From Bacillota bacterium (GTDB lineage: Bacteria; Bacillota; Sulfobacillia; Sulfobacillales; Sulfobacillaceae), in assembly GCA_021820965.1 (NCBI GenBank), contig JAKACZ010000001.1:62001-126000 (forward strand): DNA of 64,000 nt, given 5' to 3'. The first letter of the stretch is position 1, and every line of letters starts with the position of its first letter. The position numbers and the translations under genes were made by a program. The notes under the pieces are model-generated. The model was not told where the DNA came from. It was given only the letters and a program-made list of their open reading frames with translations, and did not search any database. This document shows, piece by piece, positions 41,499 to 50,083 of the stretch.

Positions 41499-41966
41499 TT
41501 AATCGCGGGGTTGCTTGGCCCCAATCAACCGCTCCAACTCACGACGAAAGCCCTCAATATCCGTAAATTGACGGTAAACCGATGCAAATCGAACATAGGC
41601 GACCTGGTCCAGATCGCGCAGGCGCTGCATCACTTGTTCGCCAATTACCTGTGTGGGCACTTCACCTTGTGCCAGGTCTCGCACACTGCGTTCGACTTGG
41701 TCAACCGCATCCTCTAATGCTGGAAGCGATATTGGACGTTTTTCACAGGCGGTCAATAAGCCTCGCAAAATCTTGGCACGATCAAACGCCTCCCGGCGCC
41801 CGTCTTTTTTGACCACCCAGATAGGGATTTCCTCGACGCGCTCATAGGACGTAAAGCGCCGATGGCACTCTAGACACTCGCGCCGACGTCGGATAGCCTG
41901 TCCATCTTCCGTCGGCCGAGAGTCGAGCACTTTGGTATCTCCAAAATGACAAAATGGACACCGCAT
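41499..41966 (-). CDS. nrdR: Ribonucleotide reductase repressor NrdR
   Basis: 155 residues from the ATG at 41966 (GGGG about 8 bases ahead). It has a zinc ribbon (MRCPFC...CLECHRRF), the [18 protein letters not shown] signature, and an ATP-cone domain ([29 protein letters not shown]). It senses dATP/ATP and represses reductase genes. Only nrdJ is next to it, in the same transcript. I did not find an obvious NrdR box near the promoter. Confidence 0.95.
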   Translation of the reverse strand: MRCPFCHFGDTKVLDSRPTEDGQAIRRRRECLECHRRFTSYERVEEIPIWVVKKDGRREAFDRAKILRGLLTACEKRPISLPALEDAVDQVERSVRDLAQGEVPTQVIGEQVMQRLRDLDQVAYVRFASVYRQFTDIEGFRRELERLIGAKQPRD

Positions 41967-41997
41967 CGCACAAACCCCTTTATCTAGTACATTCCCT

Positions 41998-42026
41998 ATT
42001 ATAGTGGCTACTACTTCTTGTGAAAA
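41998..42026 (-). promoter_or_regulatory. nrdR-nrdJ promoter
   Basis: TTTTCA (42021-42026), 17 bases, TATAAT (41998-42003) on the minus strand, about 32 bases before the nrdR start. Confidence 0.6.
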
Positions 42027-42064
42027 CAAATAGGCCCGTAAAATTCATGGCGGCTATAAATAGG

Positions 42065-42092
42065 AAAAACCCGCATGGTTGTACGGGTTTTT
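42065..42092. terminator. Strong bidirectional terminator
   Basis: AAAAACCCG (42065-42073) pairs with CGGGTTTTT (42084-42092) across a 10-base loop. It ends the minus-strand glycosyltransferase operon 29 bases after its last stop and insulates the nrdR promoter. Confidence 0.9.
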
Positions 42093-42120
42093 CTTCCTAG
42101 GGCCGACATCTCCGCAAAAA

Positions 42121-42300
42121 TTATCTGAGCAACATGTACGACCATATACCCGATCCCACCAGCACCACCAGCCCAAAAGTCAGGGTGCCAGCACCCAGGA
42201 GTCCGAGAACAGTCAGAACCGCGCCGGCGCCCATCCCCCATTTAGCCCACCGGAGCCGGGGCCGCTGCCGTTCGAGGTTGCTCCACTTCTTCGGCAACAT
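42121..42300 (-). CDS. Small two-span membrane protein
   Basis: 59 residues from the ATG at 42300 (GGGGTG 8 bases ahead): basic N-terminus (LPKKWSNLERQRPRLRWAKW), then two hydrophobic helices joined by GTLT. It follows the large glycosyltransferase gene by 53 bases and precedes the terminator, so it belongs to that transcript. No known family recognised. Confidence 0.6.
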   Translation of the reverse strand: MLPKKWSNLERQRPRLRWAKWGMGAGAVLTVLGLLGAGTLTFGLVVLVGSGIWSYMLLR

Positions 42301-42353
42301 CGTCTCATCACCCCATCTCTTGCCCACATCATACACTCATTTGTTAGGAAAAC

Positions 42354-45011
42354 CTAATGGCCCAACCGCTGTACCACCAGTTCTCCCTTGAGTGTACTTT
42401 GAATCAGCGCGTTTGATACGATTAGGGGCGCTGCCGACCCAATGGCTCCAAAAGGCCACGGGTCTGACGCTACCACTTTCCCTGTGCGAGCGCTCAGCGC
42501 CAAGATCCGCCCCGATCTGGATGCCACCACCAGCCTGCTGCCAGCCAAAACGGGATTAGCGGTCACACCTCCCGGGATGTGCTGCCGCCACAACACCTCG
42601 CCGGTGCTGGCGTTAAATGCCACCAGCCGCCGAATCGCAGGACCGCCTTCGTACACGGTCGAGGCCGTGGCCAACGGTGTACCGTCTTCCGCTTGGTCTA
42701 AGCCCGACAATCGCCCTCGCCCCATCGACTGCGCCCACAACACCTGGCCATCGCTCTTAGACAGGGCAAAAATCCGCTGCGATAGCACATGTCCCTGCCC
42801 ATGATGACTGACCCATGGTACTCCGGCGACATATAAAGCCACGCCATTGGCAGCAATGGAGCAATCCGAAAGCCCGCTCGCCACCGGGAGATTTCTAGAC
42901 CAGGACACGCGGTGCGTGGTTAAATTGACACTCCACACGGTGGACCGCCGAGCCGGATAATCGGTGTAATATGCGTTGGTGGCCACATAGACATGATGCC
43001 CGACAATCACGGGACTGGACGTACTGTCAAACCCGCCCAATCGGCGCGACCACAACAATTTCCCCGACTCCAGGCTAACCGCGATGAGTTGGCTGGCACC
43101 GGTGACATCATAAATGACCCCGTTTCGGATGGCGGGCGTGGCCATGACTTCCCCTTGGGTATGATAAAACCACGCCTCGGTTCCAGTCTTCGCATCAAAT
43201 GCCATTAGCCCGTTGGTTCCGGCGCCCCGGACCCAGCCCACCGCCCGGCTATACGCGCGAAAAGCGCTGTTGCCGAGTCCCACCACCACCAGTCCTTGGT
43301 CAATCAGCGGGGTCGTCATGACCATGTTAGGGACACCCACCGCCCAGGTTACGGCTCCGTTTAAGAGATTCACGGCGTAGACTTGGTTGTTTTCGGTGCC
43401 CACATATGCGGTATGTCCCAAAATCGCCGGTGCCTGCATTAGTCCGGCATTAGCTAACTTCAGTTGGTAACTCTTGGTCAACGCCCACGGGGCCCAAAAC
43501 ACGCTGTTGTGACTGAAAGTTCCGCGAAGCTCCTGCCACGGCGACGGAACGGGGGTCCCAACCGCGGGCAGGTCCACTCCGCGCCAAGCTTCGACCTGGC
43601 CCACCCGGGGATTCATCGTCAGCGAAAACGACCGCGATGCCGGTACGGACGACGCCTTAACACGCGGGTTCCAACTGGATGGCCACCACAGCGCGTGGTA
43701 AAACGGCCGCGGCATGGCCATCCCCACCCACAGCGGCACAAGGTAGGAAACCGTCAGTAAAGCCGTAGACCCGAATACCGCCAGTCCTCCGCGCACCCAC
43801 TGGCGCACCGGCTCGGACCGTGCGGCGTCCCACACTAGCACAAATCCGGCAGCGGCGGCGATGTCTAATCCCAGTGAGGCGGACGTAAAATAGTAGAGAA
43901 ACTTTGATCGGGGAGTCAAAAGCCAAGTACCATACAAAGCCAGAAACCATAGCGCTAAGAATCCCCACGCCGCCAGGTATTGACGGTGCCGTCGCACCCA
44001 CCAAATCCCCGCGACCAGGCTGACTAGTCCGATCCACACGATGATTGGGTCGGAAAAGGCCATCATGCGCACAGACTGGTGCGGTTTCAGTGACAACAGC
44101 ATGGCCGTCGGTCGCGGAATCCCAAGCCATGTCCAGACATTGGCAGTCCAGGGGTGGAAAAAGGTTAAATTCCACATGCCTTTAAATATCAGCCATTGCA
44201 GTTTAAAAAACGCGATGAACGGATCCCGCGGGAGCCACGGCTCGTGATATCCTCCGGTCCATGCGTAAAAGTACGTCGCGTAGTAGACGACAAAGGGCAC
44301 AATGGTGCTAACAGGAATCCATCGATGAAAGGCCTTACGTGTCGCCGGGCTTCTCACCAAAAACCAGGCCCACACCAGGAGGATGGCCTGGGCCCCGATC
44401 CATTCCGCGGCCAGGCCCAGACCCAGCAGCACCCCCAAACCAATCCATCGGAATGCTCCTACCCGCTGTGCCTGCACCAACCGATTGGTAATGGTTAGGG
44501 TTAACCATAGCGAGCCCATCACGAAAGTAACCGCCGGAGCATCAGGCAGAGCTACTCGCGACATCACAATCGAGAGACCGTCGATCGCGGTCAGCCCGGC
44601 AGCCCCGACCGCGATAGCGCGGTGGTGAAAGAGTTCCCAGGCCACTCCCGCCGCCATTAGGGGGACCATCGCCCCGAGCGCCATGGCCGGCAGCCGCCAG
44701 ACCAGCGGATGCTGCCCGAAGAGAACGATCGCTAACGCGACAAGCTCTTTGGACAGGGGCGGGTGCGACAAGAGATTCGGGTCGATGCCGGGAATCATGT
44801 TCTTGACGCCGGCAATGGGAGGTCGGCGCAAGAGCACATCGGCAGCCGGCACATAATAAAATTCGTCATAGATTAAGCCTGGATATCCGGCAAGACCGAT
44901 AAGACGCAGGATCAAACCTAGCACGCCAATCATGGCCAACGTTACCGGATACCACACCGGTCTCGTTTTGAGCTGCGGCAGAGACCGATCACGCACGTGC
45001 GGATATGCCAT
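42354..45011 (-). CDS. PMT/ArnT-type glycosyltransferase fused to PQQ-like beta-propeller
   Basis: 885 residues. The N-terminal 460 residues have about ten or more membrane spans and the GLIYDEFYYVPAADVLL loop with the paired acidic residues (Asp49, Glu50) that act in protein O-mannosyl- and lipid-A aminoarabinose-transferases. From about 490 on, seven or so repeats of the PQQ-propeller kind appear (YAVNLLNGAVTWAVG, MAFDAKTGTEAWFYH, IAVSLESGKLLWSRR, VAFNASTGEVLWRQ, ALSARTGKVVASD). The propeller probably lies outside the membrane and may bind glycan or the acceptor protein. I do not recall this fusion as a standard architecture. Confidence 0.8.
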   Translation of the reverse strand: MAYPHVRDRSLPQLKTRPVWYPVTLAMIGVLGLILRLIGLAGYPGLIYDEFYYVPAADVLLRRPPIAGVKNMIPGIDPNLLSHPPLSKELVALAIVLFGQHPLVWRLPAMALGAMVPLMAAGVAWELFHHRAIAVGAAGLTAIDGLSIVMSRVALPDAPAVTFVMGSLWLTLTITNRLVQAQRVGAFRWIGLGVLLGLGLAAEWIGAQAILLVWAWFLVRSPATRKAFHRWIPVSTIVPFVVYYATYFYAWTGGYHEPWLPRDPFIAFFKLQWLIFKGMWNLTFFHPWTANVWTWLGIPRPTAMLLSLKPHQSVRMMAFSDPIIVWIGLVSLVAGIWWVRRHRQYLAAWGFLALWFLALYGTWLLTPRSKFLYYFTSASLGLDIAAAAGFVLVWDAARSEPVRQWVRGGLAVFGSTALLTVSYLVPLWVGMAMPRPFYHALWWPSSWNPRVKASSVPASRSFSLTMNPRVGQVEAWRGVDLPAVGTPVPSPWQELRGTFSHNSVFWAPWALTKSYQLKLANAGLMQAPAILGHTAYVGTENNQVYAVNLLNGAVTWAVGVPNMVMTTPLIDQGLVVVGLGNSAFRAYSRAVGWVRGAGTNGLMAFDAKTGTEAWFYHTQGEVMATPAIRNGVIYDVTGASQLIAVSLESGKLLWSRRLGGFDSTSSPVIVGHHVYVATNAYYTDYPARRSTVWSVNLTTHRVSWSRNLPVASGLSDCSIAANGVALYVAGVPWVSHHGQGHVLSQRIFALSKSDGQVLWAQSMGRGRLSGLDQAEDGTPLATASTVYEGGPAIRRLVAFNASTGEVLWRQHIPGGVTANPVLAGSRLVVASRSGRILALSARTGKVVASDPWPFGAIGSAAPLIVSNALIQSTLKGELVVQRLGH

Positions 45012-45046
45012 ACTCAGCTCCTAATTGTCTGGGACCGATACCCTGT

Positions 45047-45550
45047 TTAGGTGGTTCGATAGTTGGTAAACATCAATTCGATGCCAAAGTCCTGGCTCTT
45101 TAAGAACTGAATTGCGGCCTGCAAATCGTCTCGATTCTTCCCGCTGACGCGGATGGCATCGCCTTGAATTTGCGCGTCCACTTTCATCTTTTGCCCGCGA
45201 ATGGCCTTTTGAATCTTCTTGGCCACGTCTGTGGCAATGCCGGCCTTGATATTGACGGCGACCCGTTGACGGGCCATGCCATGCGACTCCGCCGGGTGAA
45301 ATTCCAGAAACCTTAACGAGACTTGACGGCGCGCCATCTTCTCGCCAAGCACTGTCTTGAGCGCGTCCATGACCATCCCTTCGGGCGCGTCCAAGGTGAT
45401 GACCCTACGGGTCTGGTCGTAGTCTATCTGAATCTCCTGTCCACGAAAGTCGTAGCGGGTATTAGCCTCGCGTCGCGTTTGGTCAATGGCATTGAGCACC
45501 TCCGACCAATCCGGCTCCGACACAATATCAAACGAACTGTCCTTGGCCAT
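45047..45550 (-). CDS. yajQ: YajQ family nucleotide-binding protein
   Basis: 167 residues, the full length for YajQ: KDSSFDIVSEPDWSEVLNAIDQTRREANTRYDFRG at the start and KVDAQIQGDAIRVSGKNRDDLQAAIQFLKSQDF near the end, both highly conserved. The family has two ferredoxin-like domains and binds nucleotides; some members bind cyclic di-GMP. It is 8 bases after the CoA-binding gene and probably cotranscribed. Confidence 0.93.
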   Translation of the reverse strand: MAKDSSFDIVSEPDWSEVLNAIDQTRREANTRYDFRGQEIQIDYDQTRRVITLDAPEGMVMDALKTVLGEKMARRQVSLRFLEFHPAESHGMARQRVAVNIKAGIATDVAKKIQKAIRGQKMKVDAQIQGDAIRVSGKNRDDLQAAIQFLKSQDFGIELMFTNYRTT

Positions 45551-45558
45551 GATGCCGC

Positions 45559-45963
45559 TTACGCCCCCAGACGCCGTTGGTGTTCAATTTTCATGCATTT
45601 GTTCTGCACGAACTCAAGCCCGCCCGCATCCGCAATCGCTTCGGCCACCTCGTTTTCAATGCCTAACTGCAACCAGAGTGCCTTGGCCCCGATGCGCACC
45701 GCCGACTCTGCGACCGGCGGCGTATCCTCCGCTTTGCGAAACACGTCGACAACATCGACCGGTTCCGGAATGTCTTCGAGCCGCGCGTAGACTTTTTCAC
45801 CCAGAATGGTTTCACCTCGTGGGTACACCGGGATAATGCGGTAGCCGTGATCCTGCATGTATTGGGCCACGCGGTAACTATCCCGCTCCGGCTTGGGTGA
45901 CAGACCAACCACCGCAATGGTGCGGCTGCTTTTCAACAATTCATCAATCCTTGCTTCACTCAT
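45559..45963 (-). CDS. CoA-binding domain protein (YccU-like)
   Basis: 134 residues with a single Rossmann-type CoA-binding domain: TIAVVGLSPKPERDSYRVAQYMQDHGYRIIPVYP, EDIPEPVDVVDVFRKAEDTPPVAESAVRIGAKALWLQLG and QNKCMKIEH. This is the complete small protein related to succinyl-CoA ligase alpha subunits. The molecular role is not known for the family. Confidence 0.9.
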   Translation of the reverse strand: MSEARIDELLKSSRTIAVVGLSPKPERDSYRVAQYMQDHGYRIIPVYPRGETILGEKVYARLEDIPEPVDVVDVFRKAEDTPPVAESAVRIGAKALWLQLGIENEVAEAIADAGGLEFVQNKCMKIEHQRRLGA

Positions 45964-46081
45964 GCTATCCCCGCTTCCTCACTTAGGTTTGGTCTCAGTA
46001 TAGCGAAGCGCGTTGCCTCATGTCACCTGGGGGTCATCCGGCCTATCCGCCCATCCCATACCAGTTTTCGGAAAGGCGGTT

Positions 46082-46087
46082 TATAAT
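46082..46087 (+). promoter_or_regulatory. -10 box (TATAAT) of the 46.1 kb membrane protein gene
   Basis: It places the transcript start near 46094, after the upstream portion of the open frame. The -35 is poor. Confidence 0.4.
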
Positions 46088-46118
46088 AGGGTCAGTGGAA
46101 AAGGCGGGTGAGTGCGTT

Positions 46119-46760
46119 TTGGATAAAAAAGACCCAATCCCCTTTCAAAGCCGAAAGCGTCAGCGAGCCCAGCGTAAGGTGCCGCCGAGAAAGGGTGCCG
46201 TGAAACCGCGTTCGTCGTCGGTGCGGCCTGTCGGTCCTCGCGGGGGCGAAACCGATGATGTGCGGGACTACTGGCATCGGTTCCTGCGCCATCCCCTGTC
46301 CGGTCCAGGGCGCCTCTTATGGACGGAGCGCATGCTGTGGGGCAACGCTCTGCTCGCGGCGCTTTTGACTACGGCCGGGATTGTCGTTGAGTTTGGCTTC
46401 CGATTCCTCACGATAATTTCCGTATTCATTAACGCCTTCTTTCTATTTTTCCTGGCGTACTACATGTTCCCATGGGTGGTCGATTGGATCTTCCACCGAC
46501 AGCACGTACACGCCAGCACGGTTGACGGGCTTAAAGTCGAAATGATTGTGCTGTCAGGATGGCTTGTCATTGCCAGCCTCGCCCACCTGGTGCCGTTCTA
46601 TGCTCCACTGCCGTATTCGGCTGCGCTTTTGGCATGTGGAATATTAGCACTATTCGCCGTACATCGCCGCGTACGCGCCTCTTGGGTCAAGACGGCTTTG
46701 GCCACCGCCGGCGGTGCTTTGTCGGTAGCGGTGGTTATGGCCATCCTCTCATCCTTTTAG
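46119..46760 (+). CDS. Multi-span membrane protein, Yip1-like in layout
   Basis: 213 residues from the TTG at 46119, which has GGTGAG ahead; a frame from 46020 exists but lies mostly upstream of the -10 box. A basic, Arg/Lys/Pro-rich cytoplasmic N-terminus of about 55 residues is followed by WHRFLRHPLSGPGRLLW and four or five hydrophobic segments. The overall plan resembles bacterial Yip1-domain proteins, but I see no diagnostic motif. Function unknown. Confidence 0.6.
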   Translation: MDKKDPIPFQSRKRQRAQRKVPPRKGAVKPRSSSVRPVGPRGGETDDVRDYWHRFLRHPLSGPGRLLWTERMLWGNALLAALLTTAGIVVEFGFRFLTIISVFINAFFLFFLAYYMFPWVVDWIFHRQHVHASTVDGLKVEMIVLSGWLVIASLAHLVPFYAPLPYSAALLACGILALFAVHRRVRASWVKTALATAGGALSVAVVMAILSSF

Positions 46761-46967
46761 TCTTTAAAGGGGTACGCGGTAGGTAGCGCGTAGCCTCGAG
46801 ACTCTCTTGGGTCGCGAACCCATGCCGAACCAAACGTGCGCGATTAGCGCATCCTGTTCCCTAAACACTCACGAAGTACGAGCGGAGGGACGTTCGATGC
46901 CTAACATGCAGCAATATAATAGACGCGACTGTTGATATTGGTTGTGCTTATCTCATGGCCGACCCGG

Positions 46968-47234
46968 ATGATCGTGATCGTGAATACCGCAATTTATTCT
47001 GCGCTTAAAAACGGTGCCCGGCTGTATTTTGTTGCTGGAACTACCGCACAGCCTTACCCAGCAACTCATAACGTATTCCGCTGGTACCATGGAGCAACCG
47101 AAATTGAAGCCTGGATTCCGGCTGTCGTTGGCGGTGCGCGAAAGCCCGTCGCAAATTGGTGCCGTGAGTTACAGAATGCGGGCTTCACAATTCTGTGGGC
47201 GGAGGAACGCGATACAAAGTTAGTCTGCCGATAG
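46968..47234 (+). CDS. Hypothetical 88-residue protein
   Basis: The frame from ATG 46968 reads like a folded protein (ALKNGARLYFVAGTTAQPYPATHNVFRW...NWCRELQNAGFTILWAEERDTKLVCR) with balanced composition. It has no good ribosome site and no recognised domain. It could be the end of a longer lost gene. Confidence 0.35.
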   Translation: MIVIVNTAIYSALKNGARLYFVAGTTAQPYPATHNVFRWYHGATEIEAWIPAVVGGARKPVANWCRELQNAGFTILWAEERDTKLVCR

Positions 47235-47277
47235 AGGCGCATATCCTTGCAAAAAAGCGGAGAGCGAGATTGAGTCG

Positions 47278-47291
47278 GCGGGCTAGCCCGC
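47278..47291. terminator. Perfect palindrome GCGGGCTAGCCCGC
   Basis: It lies between the plus-strand small ORF and the convergent protease gene. It forms a 7-bp stem without a loop or T run, so a terminator role is only possible. Confidence 0.3.
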
Positions 47292-47314
47292 TTGGCCCCC
47301 TCTTGGCCGTTGGC

Positions 47315-49672
47315 CTAAGAAGGCGCAGTATCCGCAGGATGGGAATGCGCGGGTATTGTATTCAAGACTTCCGCGAAGGCCTGAAGTCTGGCTGCCACAC
47401 TACCCATCACCGTACTTGGTTCATCCGATGGCACTCCAGCCGGTATGCCGGTCAGTATTTCGATGCCCTGATCAACGGTGTCGACCGCCCATACATGAAA
47501 CATCCCCGACCGGAGGGCTGCCTGAACTTCGCCGGGCACCATCAAATTACGGCGATTGGCTGAAGGAATCATCACCCCTTCCTTTCCCGAAAGGCCCCGG
47601 CTTTGGCAGGCTCGAAAGAAACCGGCAATCTTCTGATTAACGCCGCCAATCGGTTGCACCCGCCCATACTGGTCGACCGAACCGGTCACGGCAATCCCCT
47701 GCGCAATGCCGATACCGGAAAGGGCCGACAGCAGCGCGTACAATTCTGCGCTGGAGGCGCTGTCTCCGTCGACAGCATCGTACATCTGCTCAAAGCCGAT
47801 ACTGGCGCTTAGAGCGAGTTGGCGGTCCGTGCCAAAGCGGCCAGAGAAAAAGCCGATTAATGTTAGCACGCCCTTGCTATGGGTCACACCCGACTGACGA
47901 GTTTGCCGCTCAATGTTGACAATGCCACGCTCCCCTGCCCAGACACGGGCGGTGATGCGCGACGGGTGGCCAAAGGGCGCATCCCCGGCGCTTAATACCG
48001 CCAAGCCGTTAACTTGGCCGACTTGGATGCCCTCGGTAGCAATTAACAGAGTGCCATCTAAAATGAGGCGCTGCATCAGATCGGCCGGGCCGGCTGACCG
48101 GTCCCGTCGAGCTTCCATGGCTGCTTCAACATCGCCCTTTTCGATGATCCCGCCCGCTTCACCGCGCGCCCAGACCTCCGCCTCCTTCATGACAGCCAAA
48201 AGCTCACCGACCCGGGTAGACAAACGATCTTGATCCTCACTCAGTTCCGCTGCAAATTCCAATAAGCGCGCCGCCGCACCGGGGCTTAAGCTCATCGCCG
48301 ACGGCACCGCGTCATAGAGAATCCGAACTAATTGGCTCCGCGAGTCTTCCGTACTAAGCATGTCCGGCGCGAAATCCGCTTTGACCGTAAACAGTCGGCG
48401 GAAATCTGGATCGCCGTTATATAACGCGTAGTAGGCCGAAGCCGAACCAATCAATACAATAGTGAGATTGAGAGGGATCGGTTGCGGCTGGAAGATCGAG
48501 GGCCGCATCCAATTGATCGCCTCCGGCGCGTTTTCCACCTTGACCGCACCTTCTCTCAGAACTCGTTTCAATGTTCCGTAAGCGTACGGCTCCGCCAGCA
48601 AGTCCTCGGCCATAAGCACCAGATACCCGCCATTAGCGTTCAAAACACTTCCCGCCACAATGCCACCAAGCCCCGCTAGCATGGTGCCCTGCACCTGGGT
48701 ATAATGAATCTGGCCAAAGAGCTTGGCAAAACTGGGATTAGTTTCGAGAATGACCGGTGCCCCGCTTCCGGCGGCATGTTCGACAATGACACGAACGGCG
48801 TAGCGGCCGGCCCACAGGGTGGAATCATCCTGATTATCACGCCGTAGCTCATCCAGATACCGAAGCGCGTTCTCCAATATCTGGCTGAAATATTGGCTGG
48901 CCTTCGATTCCTGATACGGTGCGGCATAGGTTTCAATGAGATGAGCAGCAGCGTTGTGAGCCACTTCGTGGTCCAAGCGGACAACCGCTTGGCGCGCTTC
49001 CCGGTCCAAGGTTCGCATGCGATGCAGCATCAATTGCATGGGCTCTTGCAGCTGGGCCTGGTGTGCCTTCATCGTCTCTTTGAGGCGCGCAGGCAGTCCC
49101 TCAAACTCTTCCGCCCGAAACGGTTGACCGTCCGGTCGTAGCGGCGCCGTTAGGATTTGGCCGGTGGGCGCGGTCTGTATGGAAAATCCCAACTGACGCG
49201 CCTGGTCGCTTAGTTCCTGCCACAAGTGGCTTTGCTTGGTCTCAAACTCCTGCAGCAGCGACTGCCGATGATGAGCGTAGCTTTCGGCGTCGAACGCATC
49301 CCGCAAGGTTTCGTAGAGCCTATGGACGAATTCCTCCACGTCGCGTTGAAAGTGGCGGGCGCGGCCCGGGCCGAGCGCGACCGCCTCGGGTTCATTCTCT
49401 CGGTCAAACTGCGGAACATAGCACCAGTCCTGCGGAGTGGGGCGAGATGCGGCCCAGCCGCGCAGCTTGCGCTGAATGAAGGTTCGCTTGCCGGTCCCGG
49501 CTGGACCCACCAAGAACAGATGGGTATTTATTGCTAAAGCGAAGTCTACCGCTCGCTCGGCGCGTTCTTGGCCCACCAATCCCACAACGGGGCCGTGACT
49601 GGGAGTGATGTCGGATTCCTGATAGGTTTTACGGGCTCGCTCCCACGGCACCTCCCATAGATTAGACGCCAT
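47315..49672 (-). CDS. Lon-like ATP-dependent protease (AAA plus Lon C-terminal domain)
   Basis: 785 residues. The N-terminal Walker A is GPAGTGKRTF (about 54-62), a long helical insertion covers about 110-280, Walker B-type and sensor regions follow (GGYLVLMAEDLL), and the C-terminal Lon protease domain has the catalytic Ser in DGDSASSAEL (about 640) and Lys in GGVNQKIAGFF (about 680). It is of the Lon-related AAA_32 type (YcbZ/LonC-like), not classical LonA. The ATG at 49672 is preferred because GGGAGGGG lies 5 bases ahead. It probably degrades damaged or regulatory proteins in the cytoplasm. Confidence 0.9.
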   Translation of the reverse strand: MASNLWEVPWERARKTYQESDITPSHGPVVGLVGQERAERAVDFALAINTHLFLVGPAGTGKRTFIQRKLRGWAASRPTPQDWCYVPQFDRENEPEAVALGPGRARHFQRDVEEFVHRLYETLRDAFDAESYAHHRQSLLQEFETKQSHLWQELSDQARQLGFSIQTAPTGQILTAPLRPDGQPFRAEEFEGLPARLKETMKAHQAQLQEPMQLMLHRMRTLDREARQAVVRLDHEVAHNAAAHLIETYAAPYQESKASQYFSQILENALRYLDELRRDNQDDSTLWAGRYAVRVIVEHAAGSGAPVILETNPSFAKLFGQIHYTQVQGTMLAGLGGIVAGSVLNANGGYLVLMAEDLLAEPYAYGTLKRVLREGAVKVENAPEAINWMRPSIFQPQPIPLNLTIVLIGSASAYYALYNGDPDFRRLFTVKADFAPDMLSTEDSRSQLVRILYDAVPSAMSLSPGAAARLLEFAAELSEDQDRLSTRVGELLAVMKEAEVWARGEAGGIIEKGDVEAAMEARRDRSAGPADLMQRLILDGTLLIATEGIQVGQVNGLAVLSAGDAPFGHPSRITARVWAGERGIVNIERQTRQSGVTHSKGVLTLIGFFSGRFGTDRQLALSASIGFEQMYDAVDGDSASSAELYALLSALSGIGIAQGIAVTGSVDQYGRVQPIGGVNQKIAGFFRACQSRGLSGKEGVMIPSANRRNLMVPGEVQAALRSGMFHVWAVDTVDQGIEILTGIPAGVPSDEPSTVMGSVAARLQAFAEVLNTIPAHSHPADTAPS

Positions 49673-50083
49673 CACTACCCCTCCCTACTTCCTTCACTGT
49701 AATGGATCGCACATTTCTGCTATACGTCCGCCAGGGCACTTTTTTGCCGGTCATTTGGACCAACGCCACGGGCTCCTCTCCCCGGATCCAGTGAAGGGTG
49801 TCAACACCTGACGGCAGACTGAAAAGTCGGTCCGGAATGCCTGTCACGAGCGGTTCGAGGAGCAATATGACGCCTGGCTAATTGGCCTAGGTCACTCGGA
49901 AGGTGAACGCACCCGCGTGCTGAATTCGACCATGGCCTACCAGCACCTTCAACCGTGCTAATGGCAATCCATGCAACACCTTTGATCAAACACCCGCATA
50001 GCAATGATAGATCAGAGTGTCATCCAACTTCCATGGCGAAGCCTCAGCGTTCAGGCCGAGGAGGGGCACCTCTTGTCTCTTTC
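49673..50083. other. Gap between the protease gene and the IscB remnant
   Basis: A minus-strand frame (49662-49865, TTG start, 67 codons) overlaps the protease start but has no ribosome site or recognisable domain; I do not call it a gene. The rest shows nothing. Confidence 0.35.

Noticed and set aside
41967-42120. NrdR box or cobalamin riboswitch upstream of nrdR-nrdJ
   Set aside because: I found neither the ACA-rich 16-bp NrdR box nor a B12-box; only a promoter and a terminator are supported.
49662-49865. 67-codon frame overlapping the start of the Lon-like gene
   Set aside because: TTG start without ribosome site, no recognisable domain; the Lon gene has its own strong site.
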